Part shown: positions 41,572-51,443 of the stretch, one piece after another
Numbering within the stretch: the first letter of the stretch is position 1
How the letters are laid out: each line of letters opens with the position of its first letter
Source: Nitrospiraceae bacterium
Lineage (GTDB): Bacteria > Nitrospirota > Nitrospiria > Nitrospirales > UBA2166
DNA: 64,000 nucleotides
Direction: 5' to 3'
Assembly: GCA_002726235.1 (NCBI GenBank)
Contig: PBSN01000008.1
Span: forward strand, 171,645 to 235,644
The notes under the pieces: model-generated
Database searches by the model: none
Seen by the model: only the letters and a program-made list of their open reading frames with translations
What the model was told of the DNA's origin: nothing
Made by a program: the position numbers and the translations under genes

Positions 41572-42630
41572 ATGAATCTCTTTGGATGGCGTGCAGACAT
41601 GAATATTCTGGGATTGGTGTCAAATGATCTCGCTATTGATCTTGGCACGGCGACGACCCTTGTGTATGTCAGCGGAGCAGGGATTGTCATCAATGAACCT
41701 TCAGTGGTGGCTGTCGAAGAGAAGAGTAAAAAGGTGGTGGCAGTTGGACTTGAAGCCAAGAGAATGCTTGGGAGAACACCCGGCTCGATTGAAGCCATTC
41801 GTCCGATGAAAGACGGGGTAATCAGCGATTTTGAAATCGCTGAATTGATGTTACGCCATTTTATTTGCAAGGCCAGCGGGCGTAAGATCTTTGTGCATCC
41901 GAGGGTTGTGATTGGGGTGCCGTCTCGAATCACGAAAGTTGAACAACGTGCTGTTATGGAGTCCGCTGAGTCCGCCGGTGCTCGAAATGTGTACTTGATT
42001 CCGGAGCCAGTTGCCGCGGCGATCGGGGTTGGGCTTCCCATCACAGAACCGTGTGGAAATATGGTGGTTGACATTGGAGGGGGGACCACAGATATCGCGG
42101 TGATTTCGCTTGGAGGTATTGTTACTAGTGAATCCGTAAAGGTTGCAGGTCATCGTATGGACGAAGTGATTGTAAATCATATGCGACGAAAACACGGTCT
42201 TCTGATTGGTGATCACATGGCTGAGAAAGTGAAACACGAAGTAGGTTCGGCATATCCGTTAGGCGAGAAGAAAACCATGAAGGTGAGGGGGAGGGATCTT
42301 GTATCCGGAATTCCTCAGACGGTGGCCATTGATGACACTGAAATTTATGAGGCGCTATCAGAGCCGATTGGCGTGATCGTTGACACCATTAAGCAGTCTT
42401 TAGAAAAGACGCCTCCGGAACTTGCAGGCGATATTATTGACCGAGGGGTTGTTTTAGCTGGCGGAGGATCAATGATCTCAGGGCTGGATACGCGACTTAA
42501 GGAGGAGACAGGACTTCCGATCATTACTGTTGCTGACCCTCTCACAGCTGTCGTTGCTGGGGTTGGCAGGGTGCTTGAAGACAATGACCTTCTCAAGCAG
42601 GTTTCGAATCTATCTGCATTTGCGGTGTGA
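41572..42630 (+). CDS. mreB: Rod-shape-determining protein MreB
   Basis: Actin-like ATPase forming short filaments under the inner membrane that guide lateral wall synthesis. The 352-aa product has the actin-fold phosphate loops: LAIDLGTATTLVYV (about residues 20-33) and VVDIGGGTTDIAVISLGG (about 164-181), the adenosine motif GVVLAGGGSMISGLD (about 292-306), and VIGVPSRITKVEQRA. The first about 10 residues (MNLFGWRADM) are somewhat longer than in E. coli MreB and contain an amphipathic stretch that may bind membrane. First gene of the mre-mrd cluster; a 185-bp gap separates it from mreC. A rod-shaped or curved cell is implied. Confidence 0.97.
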   Translation: MNLFGWRADMNILGLVSNDLAIDLGTATTLVYVSGAGIVINEPSVVAVEEKSKKVVAVGLEAKRMLGRTPGSIEAIRPMKDGVISDFEIAELMLRHFICKASGRKIFVHPRVVIGVPSRITKVEQRAVMESAESAGARNVYLIPEPVAAAIGVGLPITEPCGNMVVDIGGGTTDIAVISLGGIVTSESVKVAGHRMDEVIVNHMRRKHGLLIGDHMAEKVKHEVGSAYPLGEKKTMKVRGRDLVSGIPQTVAIDDTEIYEALSEPIGVIVDTIKQSLEKTPPELAGDIIDRGVVLAGGGSMISGLDTRLKEETGLPIITVADPLTAVVAGVGRVLEDNDLLKQVSNLSAFAV

Positions 42631-42815
42631 CGTTAAGGCGTGACTGCATCTCACAACCTTCACCATCATTAGGAACAGGTTGGACCCCGTTAGAGTGTTA
42701 TTTGTGGGGGTGCTGTTGTCAGCGCATCATGCTAATGTTCGATTTACCGTTTTCCAAATTGGGCGCCTGACGCTTTGGCAAGATGATTTTCCTGCAGGCT
42801 AGCTGAGGCTACAGA

Positions 42816-43694
42816 ATGCTCCGTTCCCGGTCGCGTGCAAAAAAAACGTGGAATGTTTTTCTTGTCCTTCTTGTGGCCGGACTCATTTTTTTTCCATTCT
42901 CAGCAGAAGAATCACTCAACGCCGTTGCTGTTCCCCTTGCTGAGGTCATCAAGGTTCCTTTGACCGTTGTCTCACTTATCAAGCAAAAGCTGGACGCAGG
43001 GAGGGAAGTTGTGCAGGGGTTAATTAATCTTCATGACCAAAATCAGGCTCTGGCTGACGAACTAATAAGAGTGAAGATTGAAGAGAATAGACTGAAGGAA
43101 ATCGCAGCTTCGGTTGACCGCTATCGCGTGCTTTTCGACTTTCAGCAGCAGTGCCCGTATTCCACTATTGTGGCGCAAGTGATTGGACGAGCCCCAACTA
43201 ATTGGCACCGGAGTGTTGTCATTGCAAAAGGTAAACGAGATGGCGTCATTGCCGGCATGGGGGTGATCACACCTTCAGGGGTGGTTGGACGAGTGTTGAA
43301 GGTTAATCGTACGTTCTCCGTCATCCAGTTGATTCTTGACCGGAACAATGCAATTACCGCGGTCGTTCAGCGCACACGTGACGAGGGTATCATACAAGGA
43401 ACTGACACTGGCCAAGTGGTCATGAAATATCTTCCTCCGCTATCATCGGTGGAAACGGGGGATGTTGTTGTCACATCAGGTCTCGATAATAGATTCCCAA
43501 AAGGTATGATAATTGGGATTATCAATCAGGTCGAGAAGAAGACAGTCACACCGTTCAAGTCTGCTACTCTCACTCCTCATGCAGATTTCTCAAAGCTTGA
43601 GGAGGTGGTCGTCTTGTTAGAAACAACCTCATCCGATGAACGTGACGGAGAGTGTTTTATGCAGTACAAGGACGAACGCGAAAGAGGCACGTGA
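42816..43694 (+). CDS. mreC: Rod-shape-determining protein MreC
   Basis: Bitopic inner-membrane protein linking MreB to the periplasmic PBP2-RodA complex. The 292-aa product has a short cytoplasmic N-terminus (RSRSRAKKTW), a membrane helix (about 12-30), a coiled-coil (about 65-100, LHDQNQALADELIRVKIEEN) and the two-beta-barrel MreC domain: RAPTNWHRSVVIAKGKRDGV, ITPSGVVGRVLKVNRTFSVI and GDVVVTSGLDNRFPKGMIIG. A charged tail follows. ATG 42816 fits the anchor. It lies 10 bp before mreD. The intergenic 42631-42815 contains possible AACAG/CTGTT and ACCCC/GGGGT pairing but no clear terminator. Confidence 0.95.
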   Translation: MLRSRSRAKKTWNVFLVLLVAGLIFFPFSAEESLNAVAVPLAEVIKVPLTVVSLIKQKLDAGREVVQGLINLHDQNQALADELIRVKIEENRLKEIAASVDRYRVLFDFQQQCPYSTIVAQVIGRAPTNWHRSVVIAKGKRDGVIAGMGVITPSGVVGRVLKVNRTFSVIQLILDRNNAITAVVQRTRDEGIIQGTDTGQVVMKYLPPLSSVETGDVVVTSGLDNRFPKGMIIGIINQVEKKTVTPFKSATLTPHADFSKLEEVVVLLETTSSDERDGECFMQYKDERERGT

Positions 43695-43704
43695 GGCATA
43701 GAGA

Positions 43705-44205
43705 ATGAAGTTCCTTGTGTATGGGGGAGTGGCTCTATTGATCATCCCTCTCCAGGTTGTTGTTATTCACCAGTTTGCCATCATGGGCATTATTCCTGAT
43801 GCCATTCTCCTGATGGTATGTTTAGTCGGATTGTGGCGAGGGAAATTAGAAGCCGTTGTGTTTGGTCTTGTCCTCGGGTTTTTGCAGGATCTCTTATCCG
43901 GGACCTTGGTGTGGGTAAATCTTGTGACTAAGCCACTCGTTGGATTGGCGGGAGGAGTTTTGGGGCGTACAGCAATATCTCTGACGAGTTGGATGATTCC
44001 AATTCTTATCACGGGAATTTCGCTTGTATCTGGCTTACTTGTGTTCCTGCTTTTGCAAACAACCTCTTCTGAGATGGATGGGGCGCAAGTTTTTCTTGGA
44101 ACTATTCTGCCTCAAGCGTTGTATGATGGAGCGTTTGGGGCAATTGTTCTCCTAACTGCCTTTCGCTTCTTCCCCACCTTGCATCGTAGCGTATGGAATC
44201 CGTAG
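43705..44205 (+). CDS. mreD: Rod-shape-determining protein MreD
   Basis: Small polytopic inner-membrane partner of MreC. The 166-aa product has five or so hydrophobic helices and the usual MreD landmarks: PDAILLMVCLVGLWRGKLEA (about 31-50), VFGLVLGFLQDLLSG (about 52-66, the conserved GxxxGxxQDLLSG) and GLAGGVLGRTAI. The start ATG 43705 is 10 bp after mreC. Its last 13 bp overlap mrdA, so translation is coupled. Identification rests on both motif and position. Confidence 0.92.
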   Translation: MKFLVYGGVALLIIPLQVVVIHQFAIMGIIPDAILLMVCLVGLWRGKLEAVVFGLVLGFLQDLLSGTLVWVNLVTKPLVGLAGGVLGRTAISLTSWMIPILITGISLVSGLLVFLLLQTTSSEMDGAQVFLGTILPQALYDGAFGAIVLLTAFRFFPTLHRSVWNP

Positions 44206-46016
44206 TGAAGCAGAGTGAGAATCTCCGTCGAATCCAACGGCGGCTTATTTTTCTTCGATTGGGTGTTGTCGTAGTGCTTGCGATTTTGTTGATTCGTATG
44301 TGGTATATCCAAATCGTCAAAGGTGAAGAGTATGCCATCTTGTCAGAGCAAAACCGTGTTCGCATGGTTTATCTCAAACCACCCAGAGGGCTGATTTATG
44401 ATCGCCATCATAATCTTCTCGCCAACAACATTCCGAGTTTTAATCTCTATGTTGTGTTAGACGATGTTGATGATAGACAGCGCCTCCAAGAGGATCTTTC
44501 AGCCCTGATTAGGGTGAGCGCGGATGACATTCGTGTGGCGATGGCAAAGCATAATACTCCTCGGTTGCCGCTCAAAGTAAAAGAGAATCTCACGCTCAAG
44601 GAGGCAGCAGCTATTGAGTCTAACCTCCCACAGCTTCCGGGGGTGGTACTTCAAGCAGAAACCGAGCGGTCGTATCCGCAGGGTAGTGCGGCCGCTCACA
44701 TTATTGGGTACGTTGGGGAAATATCGGCGCAAGGTCTGAAAGAAGAACAGTTTCAGGGTCTTAATCTCGGCAGTGCCGTGGGCAAGTACGGTGTTGAATT
44801 AGAATATGATCAAATTCTTCGCGGGCGTGTGGGACATAAAACAATTGAGGTGGATGCACGCGGTCATGAACAGAGAGTTATTCAAATCAAAGAGCCTGTT
44901 CCAGGCGATGATCTGCATCTGACGATCGACTTACCTCTTCAACGCCTTGCTGAGGGCTTATTGGAAGATGCGGCGGGGGCTATTGTTGCCCTCGACCCGC
45001 GCAATGGTGATGTTTTGGTTCTTGCTAGTCACCCAACATTCGATCCCAACGTCCTTACACGTGGATTGACCGTGTCACATTGGAATCAAATTAGGCATGA
45101 TCTGAGGAAACCGATGACGAATCGGGCAACCCAAGGCCAATATCCTCCAGGGTCGGTGTTCAAGTTAGTCGTGGCGGCAGGTGGGCTTGAGTCAGGCAGC
45201 ATTTCAAGATCTACGCCGATTGAATGTCGTGGGAGGTTTCAAATGGGAAGTCGCGTGTTTAAGGATTGGAGAAAAGAGGGACATGGCCTCGTCAATCTGC
45301 ATGAGGGACTAGTGCATTCCTGTGACATCTATTTTTACACCCTCGGTCGCCAATTGGGGATTGATAAGCTCGCACACTATGCGGCGCAGTTTGGGTTGGG
45401 ACGTCGGACAGGGATTGATCTACCTGCGGAAAGTCCTGGCATCGTGCCTTCCAGCAAATGGAAGGCACGCGTGCTTGGTGAACGCTGGTATCCCGGAGAA
45501 ACAATTTTGGTTGCGATTGGCCAAAGCTATGTCACCGTAACTCCTTTGCAGATGGCTACTCTCATTGGAACTATCGCTAACAATGGGTTGCAATATCGAC
45601 CACGTGTTGTTAGGAAATTTGAAAAACGTCAAGATGATACGCTTGTCGATATTGAGCCGTTTCTATTGGATACGGTGCCTATCCATCACGAGACGCTAAC
45701 CGCACTACATGAGGCACTTCGAGATGTTGTCGTTAGTGGCACTGGAAGACGTGCTCAATCACGGGATATCGCTATTTCTGGAAAAACAGGAACAGCGCAG
45801 GTGGTGAGTTTGGATAAAGTTGAGTCCGAGGACAATGTTCCGCATGGGTTGCGTGACCATGCTTGGTTTGTTGCCTATGCCCCTTCAGACGATCCGGAAA
45901 TAGCAGTTTCTGTTATTCTTGAGCACATGGGACATGGGGGTACTGTTGCCGCGCCGATTGCGCGGGCGATCATTGATGAATATCTACAGCCTGATCGTGT
46001 CCTCATGGTTCCATAG
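44193..46016 (+). CDS. mrdA: Penicillin-binding protein 2 (elongasome transpeptidase)
   Basis: Class B PBP that cross-links peptidoglycan during side-wall elongation with RodA. The 607-aa protein has a short cytoplasmic N-terminus, one membrane helix (about 22-42, LRLGVVVVLAILLIRMWYI with small shifts), the non-catalytic dimerisation domain (PPRGLIYDRHHNLLANNIPS near 67-86) and the transpeptidase domain with the SxxK site PGSVFKLV (Ser near 325), SxN-type SCD in VHSCDIYFYTLG (near 370) and KTG in ISGKTGTAQVVS (near 530). Family length is standard. It overlaps mreD by 13 bp and precedes rodA by 16 bp. Confidence 0.96.
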   Translation: MESVVKQSENLRRIQRRLIFLRLGVVVVLAILLIRMWYIQIVKGEEYAILSEQNRVRMVYLKPPRGLIYDRHHNLLANNIPSFNLYVVLDDVDDRQRLQEDLSALIRVSADDIRVAMAKHNTPRLPLKVKENLTLKEAAAIESNLPQLPGVVLQAETERSYPQGSAAAHIIGYVGEISAQGLKEEQFQGLNLGSAVGKYGVELEYDQILRGRVGHKTIEVDARGHEQRVIQIKEPVPGDDLHLTIDLPLQRLAEGLLEDAAGAIVALDPRNGDVLVLASHPTFDPNVLTRGLTVSHWNQIRHDLRKPMTNRATQGQYPPGSVFKLVVAAGGLESGSISRSTPIECRGRFQMGSRVFKDWRKEGHGLVNLHEGLVHSCDIYFYTLGRQLGIDKLAHYAAQFGLGRRTGIDLPAESPGIVPSSKWKARVLGERWYPGETILVAIGQSYVTVTPLQMATLIGTIANNGLQYRPRVVRKFEKRQDDTLVDIEPFLLDTVPIHHETLTALHEALRDVVVSGTGRRAQSRDIAISGKTGTAQVVSLDKVESEDNVPHGLRDHAWFVAYAPSDDPEIAVSVILEHMGHGGTVAAPIARAIIDEYLQPDRVLMVP

Positions 46017-46032
46017 TGGGAGGTTTCACAGC

Positions 46033-47160
46033 ATGAATGGTGAGGGTGAAAAATTCAGTTTGGGGGGTGTGCATGAATGGCAGTTTGGTCTTCCAGTCCT
46101 CATTTTGACTATTTCAAGCTTAGGGATTTTATCCATTTATAGTGCTTCACAGAATGTGGCACACAACTTCGAGTGGGCGCCGTTGTATCTGAAGCAGATT
46201 ACGTGGGTTGTGATTGGAGGGGTAGCGTTTCTGGTTATGTCCGCGTACGACTATCATCGACTTTCGCGATACGCCTATGTGTTGTACGTCCTCAGCCTCC
46301 TTCTTCTCGTTTTGGTCTCATTTGCGGGCCGAAGTACTCGAGGTGCTCAGCGCTGGTTAGAGATTGGCTCCTTTTCGTTCCAACCGTCGGAGGTTGCCAA
46401 AGTAATGTTGGTGGTGATGTTGGCTCGTTATTTTTCCACTTGGCCCTCTACGGGAGTGTTGCATAGAATTATTATTCCAGTGATTTTGATGTTTCCTGGG
46501 TTTTTGCTCATCCTGCTTCAGCCAGATTTAGGGACTGCAATCACATATCTCTTCGTGTTTCTTACGATCATTCTGTTCGTTGGTCCGTGGACTCGTAGTC
46601 TGATCTTTGGATTTTTTGGCATCCTAATGGTTCTGCCATTTTTGTGGAAGGGATTATGGATGCCTTTGCGGGCCTACCAAAAGGAAAGAATTCTCGCTTT
46701 TTTGGATCCAACGTTGGATCCAATGGGACAAGGATACCAAGCACTACAATCAAAGATTGCGATTGGATCTGGTCAGCTTTCAGGGCAAGGGCTTTATGGT
46801 GCTACCCAGAGTCAACTGCAGTTTCTTCCAGATGGGTATACGGATTTTGCGTTTGCAGTATTTGCAGAGCAGTGGGGGTTTCTTGGCGTTGTTATCTTGT
46901 TGTTCCTATACTATCTCCTGTTCATGATGATGATTGGAATTGGAGAACGTGCCAAGGATCTATTCGGTGTCATTTTGGTGATTGGAATTACCGCGATGCT
47001 TAGTTTTTGCCTGATGGTTAATATTGGCATGACGGTGGGGCTGCTTCCCATTGTTGGGATTCCACTACCGTTGATGAGCTATGGGGGAACGACATTGGTT
47101 ATGACCTTTGCTGTGCTTGGGCTATTGCTGAATATTAAACGCCGGCGCTTTTCCAGTTAA
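46033..47160 (+). CDS. rodA: Peptidoglycan glycosyltransferase RodA
   Basis: SEDS-family glycan polymerase that works with PBP2. From ATG 46033 the product is 375 aa with about ten membrane helices. Landmarks are SIYSASQN (near 41), KQITWVVIGGVAFLVMSAYD, RWLEIGSFSFQPSEVAKVM (about 114-132), LQPDLGTAITYLFVF (near 160), GSGQLSGQGLYGATQSQLQF (about 243-262; family SGxLxGxGLGxGxQxxLxFLP) and the ending GIPLPLMSYGGTTLVMTFA. GGGAGG at 46018-46023 supports this start; an upstream reading from 45919 lies inside mrdA and is rejected. Also called mrdB. It closes the Mre-Rod gene set. Confidence 0.96.
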   Translation: MNGEGEKFSLGGVHEWQFGLPVLILTISSLGILSIYSASQNVAHNFEWAPLYLKQITWVVIGGVAFLVMSAYDYHRLSRYAYVLYVLSLLLLVLVSFAGRSTRGAQRWLEIGSFSFQPSEVAKVMLVVMLARYFSTWPSTGVLHRIIIPVILMFPGFLLILLQPDLGTAITYLFVFLTIILFVGPWTRSLIFGFFGILMVLPFLWKGLWMPLRAYQKERILAFLDPTLDPMGQGYQALQSKIAIGSGQLSGQGLYGATQSQLQFLPDGYTDFAFAVFAEQWGFLGVVILLFLYYLLFMMMIGIGERAKDLFGVILVIGITAMLSFCLMVNIGMTVGLLPIVGIPLPLMSYGGTTLVMTFAVLGLLLNIKRRRFSS

Positions 47161-47280
47161 ATTGCTACGGGTTTTATCTCTCCTGCCTGTGGAGTGGATT
47201 TTTATTGAGCCGTTCGTGTGAGTATCGATATGACGTGGTATAGCGGTATGGAATCTAGATTATTCTGAAAGGAGAATACG

Positions 47281-48870
47281 ATGAGTGTGCGAAGCACTCA
47301 TCGTGGTCGTATGGCAATTGAGATCTTAATCAATGTGATGTCTGAAGAAACGCGAGTTGCGTTGCTTGAAAATAAAGTTGTGACTGAAGTGTATATTGAT
47401 CGCAAAAAACGGCGTGACTTGGTTGGAAATATTTATCTTGGAAAGGTTGTCAAGACGTTGCCGGGTATGCAAGCAGCCTTTATCGATATTGGGCTTGATC
47501 GTGCGGCCTTTCTTCACGCATCCGACATTCTTCCACCTAACAATACTGAGACCACCATGGAGATAGGAGGGGATATCGAGCCCGATCATGATTCTGCCCA
47601 TGGTGAGGAAGATGTGGGCGAGGGGGGGGAAGAATCAGAAAAGGCATCTCGACTCCGTCAACGAAGTCATATGCCTATTGAGGAGTTGTTGCATCAGGGA
47701 CAAGAGATTACGGTGCAAGTATCCAAAGGCCCGCTGGGGACAAAAGGTCCGCGTGTCACATCATATATTTCGCTTCCCGGGCGGCATCTGGTTTTGATGC
47801 CTGGGGTCAATCACATCGGAATTTCGCGCCGAATCGAAGGAGAAGAAGAACGGAGCCGATTAAAAAACATCATGACATGCCGGCGAGAACCGAGTGTAGG
47901 ATACATTGTTCGGACTGTGAGTGAGGGCACTAGTGAGGATGATCTGATAGCGGATATGCAGTTTTTACGTCTTTTGTGGAAGGATATTCTTCGCCGAACG
48001 ACGCGAGCCACACCGCCATGTCTGCTTCATACTGATCTTGATCTTTCATTTCGTATCGTGCGAGATCTGTTCAGTAAGGCAGTGAACCGATTGCTTGTTG
48101 ACTCGAAGAAGGAATATTCTGCAATTAAAGAATTTGCACGACGCTATCTTCCTGATCTGGCAACTCGGATACAGTTCTATGAGAAAAGCAACATGATCTT
48201 TGATCACTTTGGTGTCGAAGCAGAAATTTCTAAGGCGCTTGGGCGCAAGGTGTGGCTCAAATCTGGTGGAACAATCATCATTGATCATTCCGAGGCATTG
48301 ACGGTCATCGATGTTAATACCGGACGGTTTGTTGGGAAGCGGGATATTGAAGAGACCATCTTTAAAACGAATATGGAGGCGGCGAAAGAGGTGGCTTCTC
48401 AGCTTCGATTCCGCAATATTGGCGGCATTATCGTGATCGACTTTATTGACATGGAGCGTGAGAAGAACCGTGAAAAGGTCTATCAGACATTAGTTGATGC
48501 TCTTGCTCGTGATCGCGCGAGAGTGAGAGTATTGCGCATCTCCGAACTTGGTGTGATCGAAATGTCTCGGGAGCGTGTTCGCGAAGGGCTATTGCGGACG
48601 ATGTGTGAGCCGTGCGTATCGTGTGAAGGCAAGGGGGTGTTGAAGTCGCGTACGACAATCTGTTATGAAATCTTTCGCGAAATTCGACGACTTGGACTTG
48701 GGCCGAAAGAGAAATGTGTGATCATTGGTGCGCATGATTCGATCGTAGAGATGTTGTCAGATGAAGAGCGTCAGGGCATCGAAGACATCGAGCGGGATCT
48801 GCAGAAACAAGTTTTGGTTAAGGCCGATCCGACGTTGCATTGGGAACAGTATGACATTGTAGTGATCTAA
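47281..48870 (+). CDS. rng: Ribonuclease G/E family endoribonuclease
   Basis: Single-strand-specific endoribonuclease for rRNA and mRNA processing. The 529-aa product starts with an S1 domain (about 45-180: GNIYLGKVVKTLPGMQAAFIDI, VSKGPLGTKGPRVT). It is interrupted at about residues 85-128 by an acidic insert (many Glu and Asp), as in several bacterial lineages. The catalytic Mg ligands are Asp344 (VIDVNTGRFVGKRD) and Asp387 (VIDFIDME). The Zn-link Cys motif MCEPCVSCEGKGV follows near residue 440. The length fits RNase G; there is no long RNase E scaffold tail. AAAGGAGA supports ATG 47281. It lies 120 bp after rodA, the classical mre-rng neighbourhood. Confidence 0.94.
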   Translation: MSVRSTHRGRMAIEILINVMSEETRVALLENKVVTEVYIDRKKRRDLVGNIYLGKVVKTLPGMQAAFIDIGLDRAAFLHASDILPPNNTETTMEIGGDIEPDHDSAHGEEDVGEGGEESEKASRLRQRSHMPIEELLHQGQEITVQVSKGPLGTKGPRVTSYISLPGRHLVLMPGVNHIGISRRIEGEEERSRLKNIMTCRREPSVGYIVRTVSEGTSEDDLIADMQFLRLLWKDILRRTTRATPPCLLHTDLDLSFRIVRDLFSKAVNRLLVDSKKEYSAIKEFARRYLPDLATRIQFYEKSNMIFDHFGVEAEISKALGRKVWLKSGGTIIIDHSEALTVIDVNTGRFVGKRDIEETIFKTNMEAAKEVASQLRFRNIGGIIVIDFIDMEREKNREKVYQTLVDALARDRARVRVLRISELGVIEMSRERVREGLLRTMCEPCVSCEGKGVLKSRTTICYEIFREIRRLGLGPKEKCVIIGAHDSIVEMLSDEERQGIEDIERDLQKQVLVKADPTLHWEQYDIVVI

Positions 48871-49090
48871 GTGAATATTGTGATATATCCGTGGGTGGTG
48901 AAAATTCTAGGATGTTCGAGGGGGGAGATGTTGCCTTTCGATATCTCGGTGGAGTCTTTGCATTGATTCAGGGCACTGTGCTACACGTCTTGGCTGTCGC
49001 AGGACGGCTTCTTGAAATGGAATTGAATAGGCCTGTCAAGCAATTCATGGGGCGGTGGTATCAACGTGTTCGATAGCGGCGAAAGTCATT

Positions 49091-51394
49091 ATGGCTAAAT
49101 CTCTTATCATTGTTGAGTCCCCAGCGAAAGCAAAAACGATTGCTAAATACCTTGGTCGATCCTATCAAGTTGTCGCGTCTGTGGGGCATGTCAAGGATCT
49201 TCCCAAATCCAAAATTGGAGTTGATGTCAACAACGATTTCGAACCCACTTATGTCGTCATTCGAGGAAAAGCTGCTGTGCTTAAGGAGATCAAAGCGAAG
49301 GCAAAGACTGCAGAGAAAGTCTATCTCGCGACCGATCCGGATCGAGAAGGTGAGGCAGTGGCGGGGCATATCGCAGAGGAATTACGTGGTCTCAAAACTG
49401 GTCAAGTATTTCGTGTTCTCTTCAACGAGATTACAAAATTAAGTATCAAGAAGGCCTTGGAGTCTCCAGGTAACATTGACAAGCAAAAAGTTAATGCGCA
49501 GCAAGCTCGGCGTGTGTTGGATCGCGTCGTTGGCTATCACCTCAGTCCGTTGTTGTGGGAGAAGGTGCGTCGTGGACTAAGTGGAGGACGTGTTCAGTCA
49601 GTGGTCGTTCGTCTTATCTGCGAACGAGAGCGTGAGCGGGAAGCATTTCAGATCAAAGAATATTGGACGATTGCGACTATGCTTAAAGGTGCGCAAGAGG
49701 CTCCGTTTTTTGCAAAGTTGCATTCTGTCAATGGTAAATCGGTCGAGATTGGCAAACCGGGCGAGATTACCACAGGTGAACAAGCGGCTGGTATTGTTGA
49801 AGCGCTCAAGACAAAACAGCTTGTGGTCTCGGACATTGAACAGAAAGAGAGGAAGAATAACCCGCTTCCGCCGTTTATTACGAGCCGTCTTCAGCAGGAT
49901 GCTTCCAGAAGACTTCGTTTTTCACCGAAACAAACGATGATGTTTGCCCAACAACTGTATGCAGGTGTGAACATTGGGGAGGAAGGGCCGGTTGGACTGA
50001 TCACATATATGCGGACGGATTCGACGCGAATTGCCGGTGAAGCGACAGCCGAAGTCAGAACATTGATCAGCGAAAAATTTGGACCGGAATATGTTCCGGG
50101 AAAGGCTCCGATCTACAAGACGCAAAAAGCTGCCCAAGAAGCGCATGAAGCCATTCGTCCAACCTCGGTGACGCGGACACCTGAAACCCTGAAAGAGGTA
50201 TTGAGTCCAGAACATTATCGGCTGTACGAACTGATTTGGAAGCGGTTTGTCGCCTCGCAGATGATGCCAGCAAGACTTGCCATTACTTGCGTGGATATCA
50301 CGGCGGGGGAGTATCTCTTCCGTGCTACGGGTACGCAAGTGATCTTTGCTGGCCACCGGCAGGTGTATCAGGAGGGGAAAGACAGTGACCCTCAAGGGAC
50401 GATTCACTCAAGGACGGATGATGCCGCAGAGAATATCCTTCCTGCATTGGCTATTGACGATCAGCTTCGTGTCGATGGAGAGGGATTTAGTCCAAAGCAA
50501 CATTTTACGCAGCCACCTCCGCGGTATACCGAAGCGACATTGATTCGTGATCTTGAGGATAAGGGGATCGGGCGGCCATCCACCTATGCCTCGGTTGTAT
50601 CGGCGGTCCAAGATCGTGGCTATGTTAAAAAAGAGGAAGGTCGATTATACCCGGAGGAGGTGGGTACGATCGTGAACGATCAGCTTGTGAAGTTCTTTCC
50701 AAGCGTTCTTGATGTGGCGTTTACCGCCACGATGGAAGAAAAGTTAGATCAGATTGAGGAAGGGAATTGCGAATGGGTTGAAACTGTTCGAGAATTCTAT
50801 CAGCCTTTTGCCGCACAGCTGGAAGTGGCGCGAGAGAAGATGCCGAACGTAAAGCGAGAGGAAGTTGCTACGGATATTTCTTGTGAGAAATGCGGAGCAT
50901 TAATGGTAATAAAATGGGGAAGATTTGGACGATTTCTTGCCTGCCCTTCCTATCCGGAGTGCAAAAGTACGAAGGAGTTTAAAGAGAATGCTTCGGGTGG
51001 TATTGCAGTTCTTGAGAAGCCGGAAATTACAACCAATGAGGCTTGTGAGCAATGTGGAAGTGCCATGGTTGTCAAGACAGGTCGCTTCGGACAGTTTATG
51101 GCATGCACTGCGTATCCAAAATGTAAAACAACCAAGGCCATTGGCATTGGAGTCAAATGCCCTGAATCGGAATGTGGTGGCGACATTGTAAAGAAGCGAA
51201 GCAAAAAGGGTGGTCGTACGTTCTACGGTTGCAACCGCTACCCAAAATGCGGGTTTTTGTCGTGGTTTTTGCCGGTAAACAAACCCTGTCCGTCCTGTGG
51301 AGCGGCGTTTTTAATCGAAAAGGCCCGCAAGCAAGTTGGGCCTCAAGTCGTGTGCCGTGATACAGACTGCGGATATGCAGAGCCTGACACCTAG
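49091..51394 (+). CDS. topA: DNA topoisomerase I (type IA)
   Basis: Relaxes negative supercoils through a 5'-phosphotyrosine intermediate. The 767-aa protein starts AKSLIIVESPAKAKTIAKYL (Toprim, with catalytic Glu), has TDPDREGEAVAGHIAEEL (about 94-111, the Toprim DxD), the active-site tyrosine in GLITYMRTDSTRI (Tyr near 313) and IGRPSTYASVVSAVQDRGYV. Four C-terminal zinc-finger units follow: CEKCGALMV...CPSYPEC, CEQCGSAMV...CTAYPKC, CPESECGGD...CNRYPKC and CPSCGAAFL...CRDTDC. ATG 49091 is chosen since the family begins MAKSLIIVESP; an in-frame GTG at 49055 is rejected. The upstream gap (48871-49090) shows no clear element. Confidence 0.97.
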   Translation: MAKSLIIVESPAKAKTIAKYLGRSYQVVASVGHVKDLPKSKIGVDVNNDFEPTYVVIRGKAAVLKEIKAKAKTAEKVYLATDPDREGEAVAGHIAEELRGLKTGQVFRVLFNEITKLSIKKALESPGNIDKQKVNAQQARRVLDRVVGYHLSPLLWEKVRRGLSGGRVQSVVVRLICEREREREAFQIKEYWTIATMLKGAQEAPFFAKLHSVNGKSVEIGKPGEITTGEQAAGIVEALKTKQLVVSDIEQKERKNNPLPPFITSRLQQDASRRLRFSPKQTMMFAQQLYAGVNIGEEGPVGLITYMRTDSTRIAGEATAEVRTLISEKFGPEYVPGKAPIYKTQKAAQEAHEAIRPTSVTRTPETLKEVLSPEHYRLYELIWKRFVASQMMPARLAITCVDITAGEYLFRATGTQVIFAGHRQVYQEGKDSDPQGTIHSRTDDAAENILPALAIDDQLRVDGEGFSPKQHFTQPPPRYTEATLIRDLEDKGIGRPSTYASVVSAVQDRGYVKKEEGRLYPEEVGTIVNDQLVKFFPSVLDVAFTATMEEKLDQIEEGNCEWVETVREFYQPFAAQLEVAREKMPNVKREEVATDISCEKCGALMVIKWGRFGRFLACPSYPECKSTKEFKENASGGIAVLEKPEITTNEACEQCGSAMVVKTGRFGQFMACTAYPKCKTTKAIGIGVKCPESECGGDIVKKRSKKGGRTFYGCNRYPKCGFLSWFLPVNKPCPSCGAAFLIEKARKQVGPQVVCRDTDCGYAEPDT

Positions 51395-51443
51395 TCTGCT
51401 TGATGCTCCTTGCCGTTTGTTTGTTGTTTCTCTTCAAGCCTAC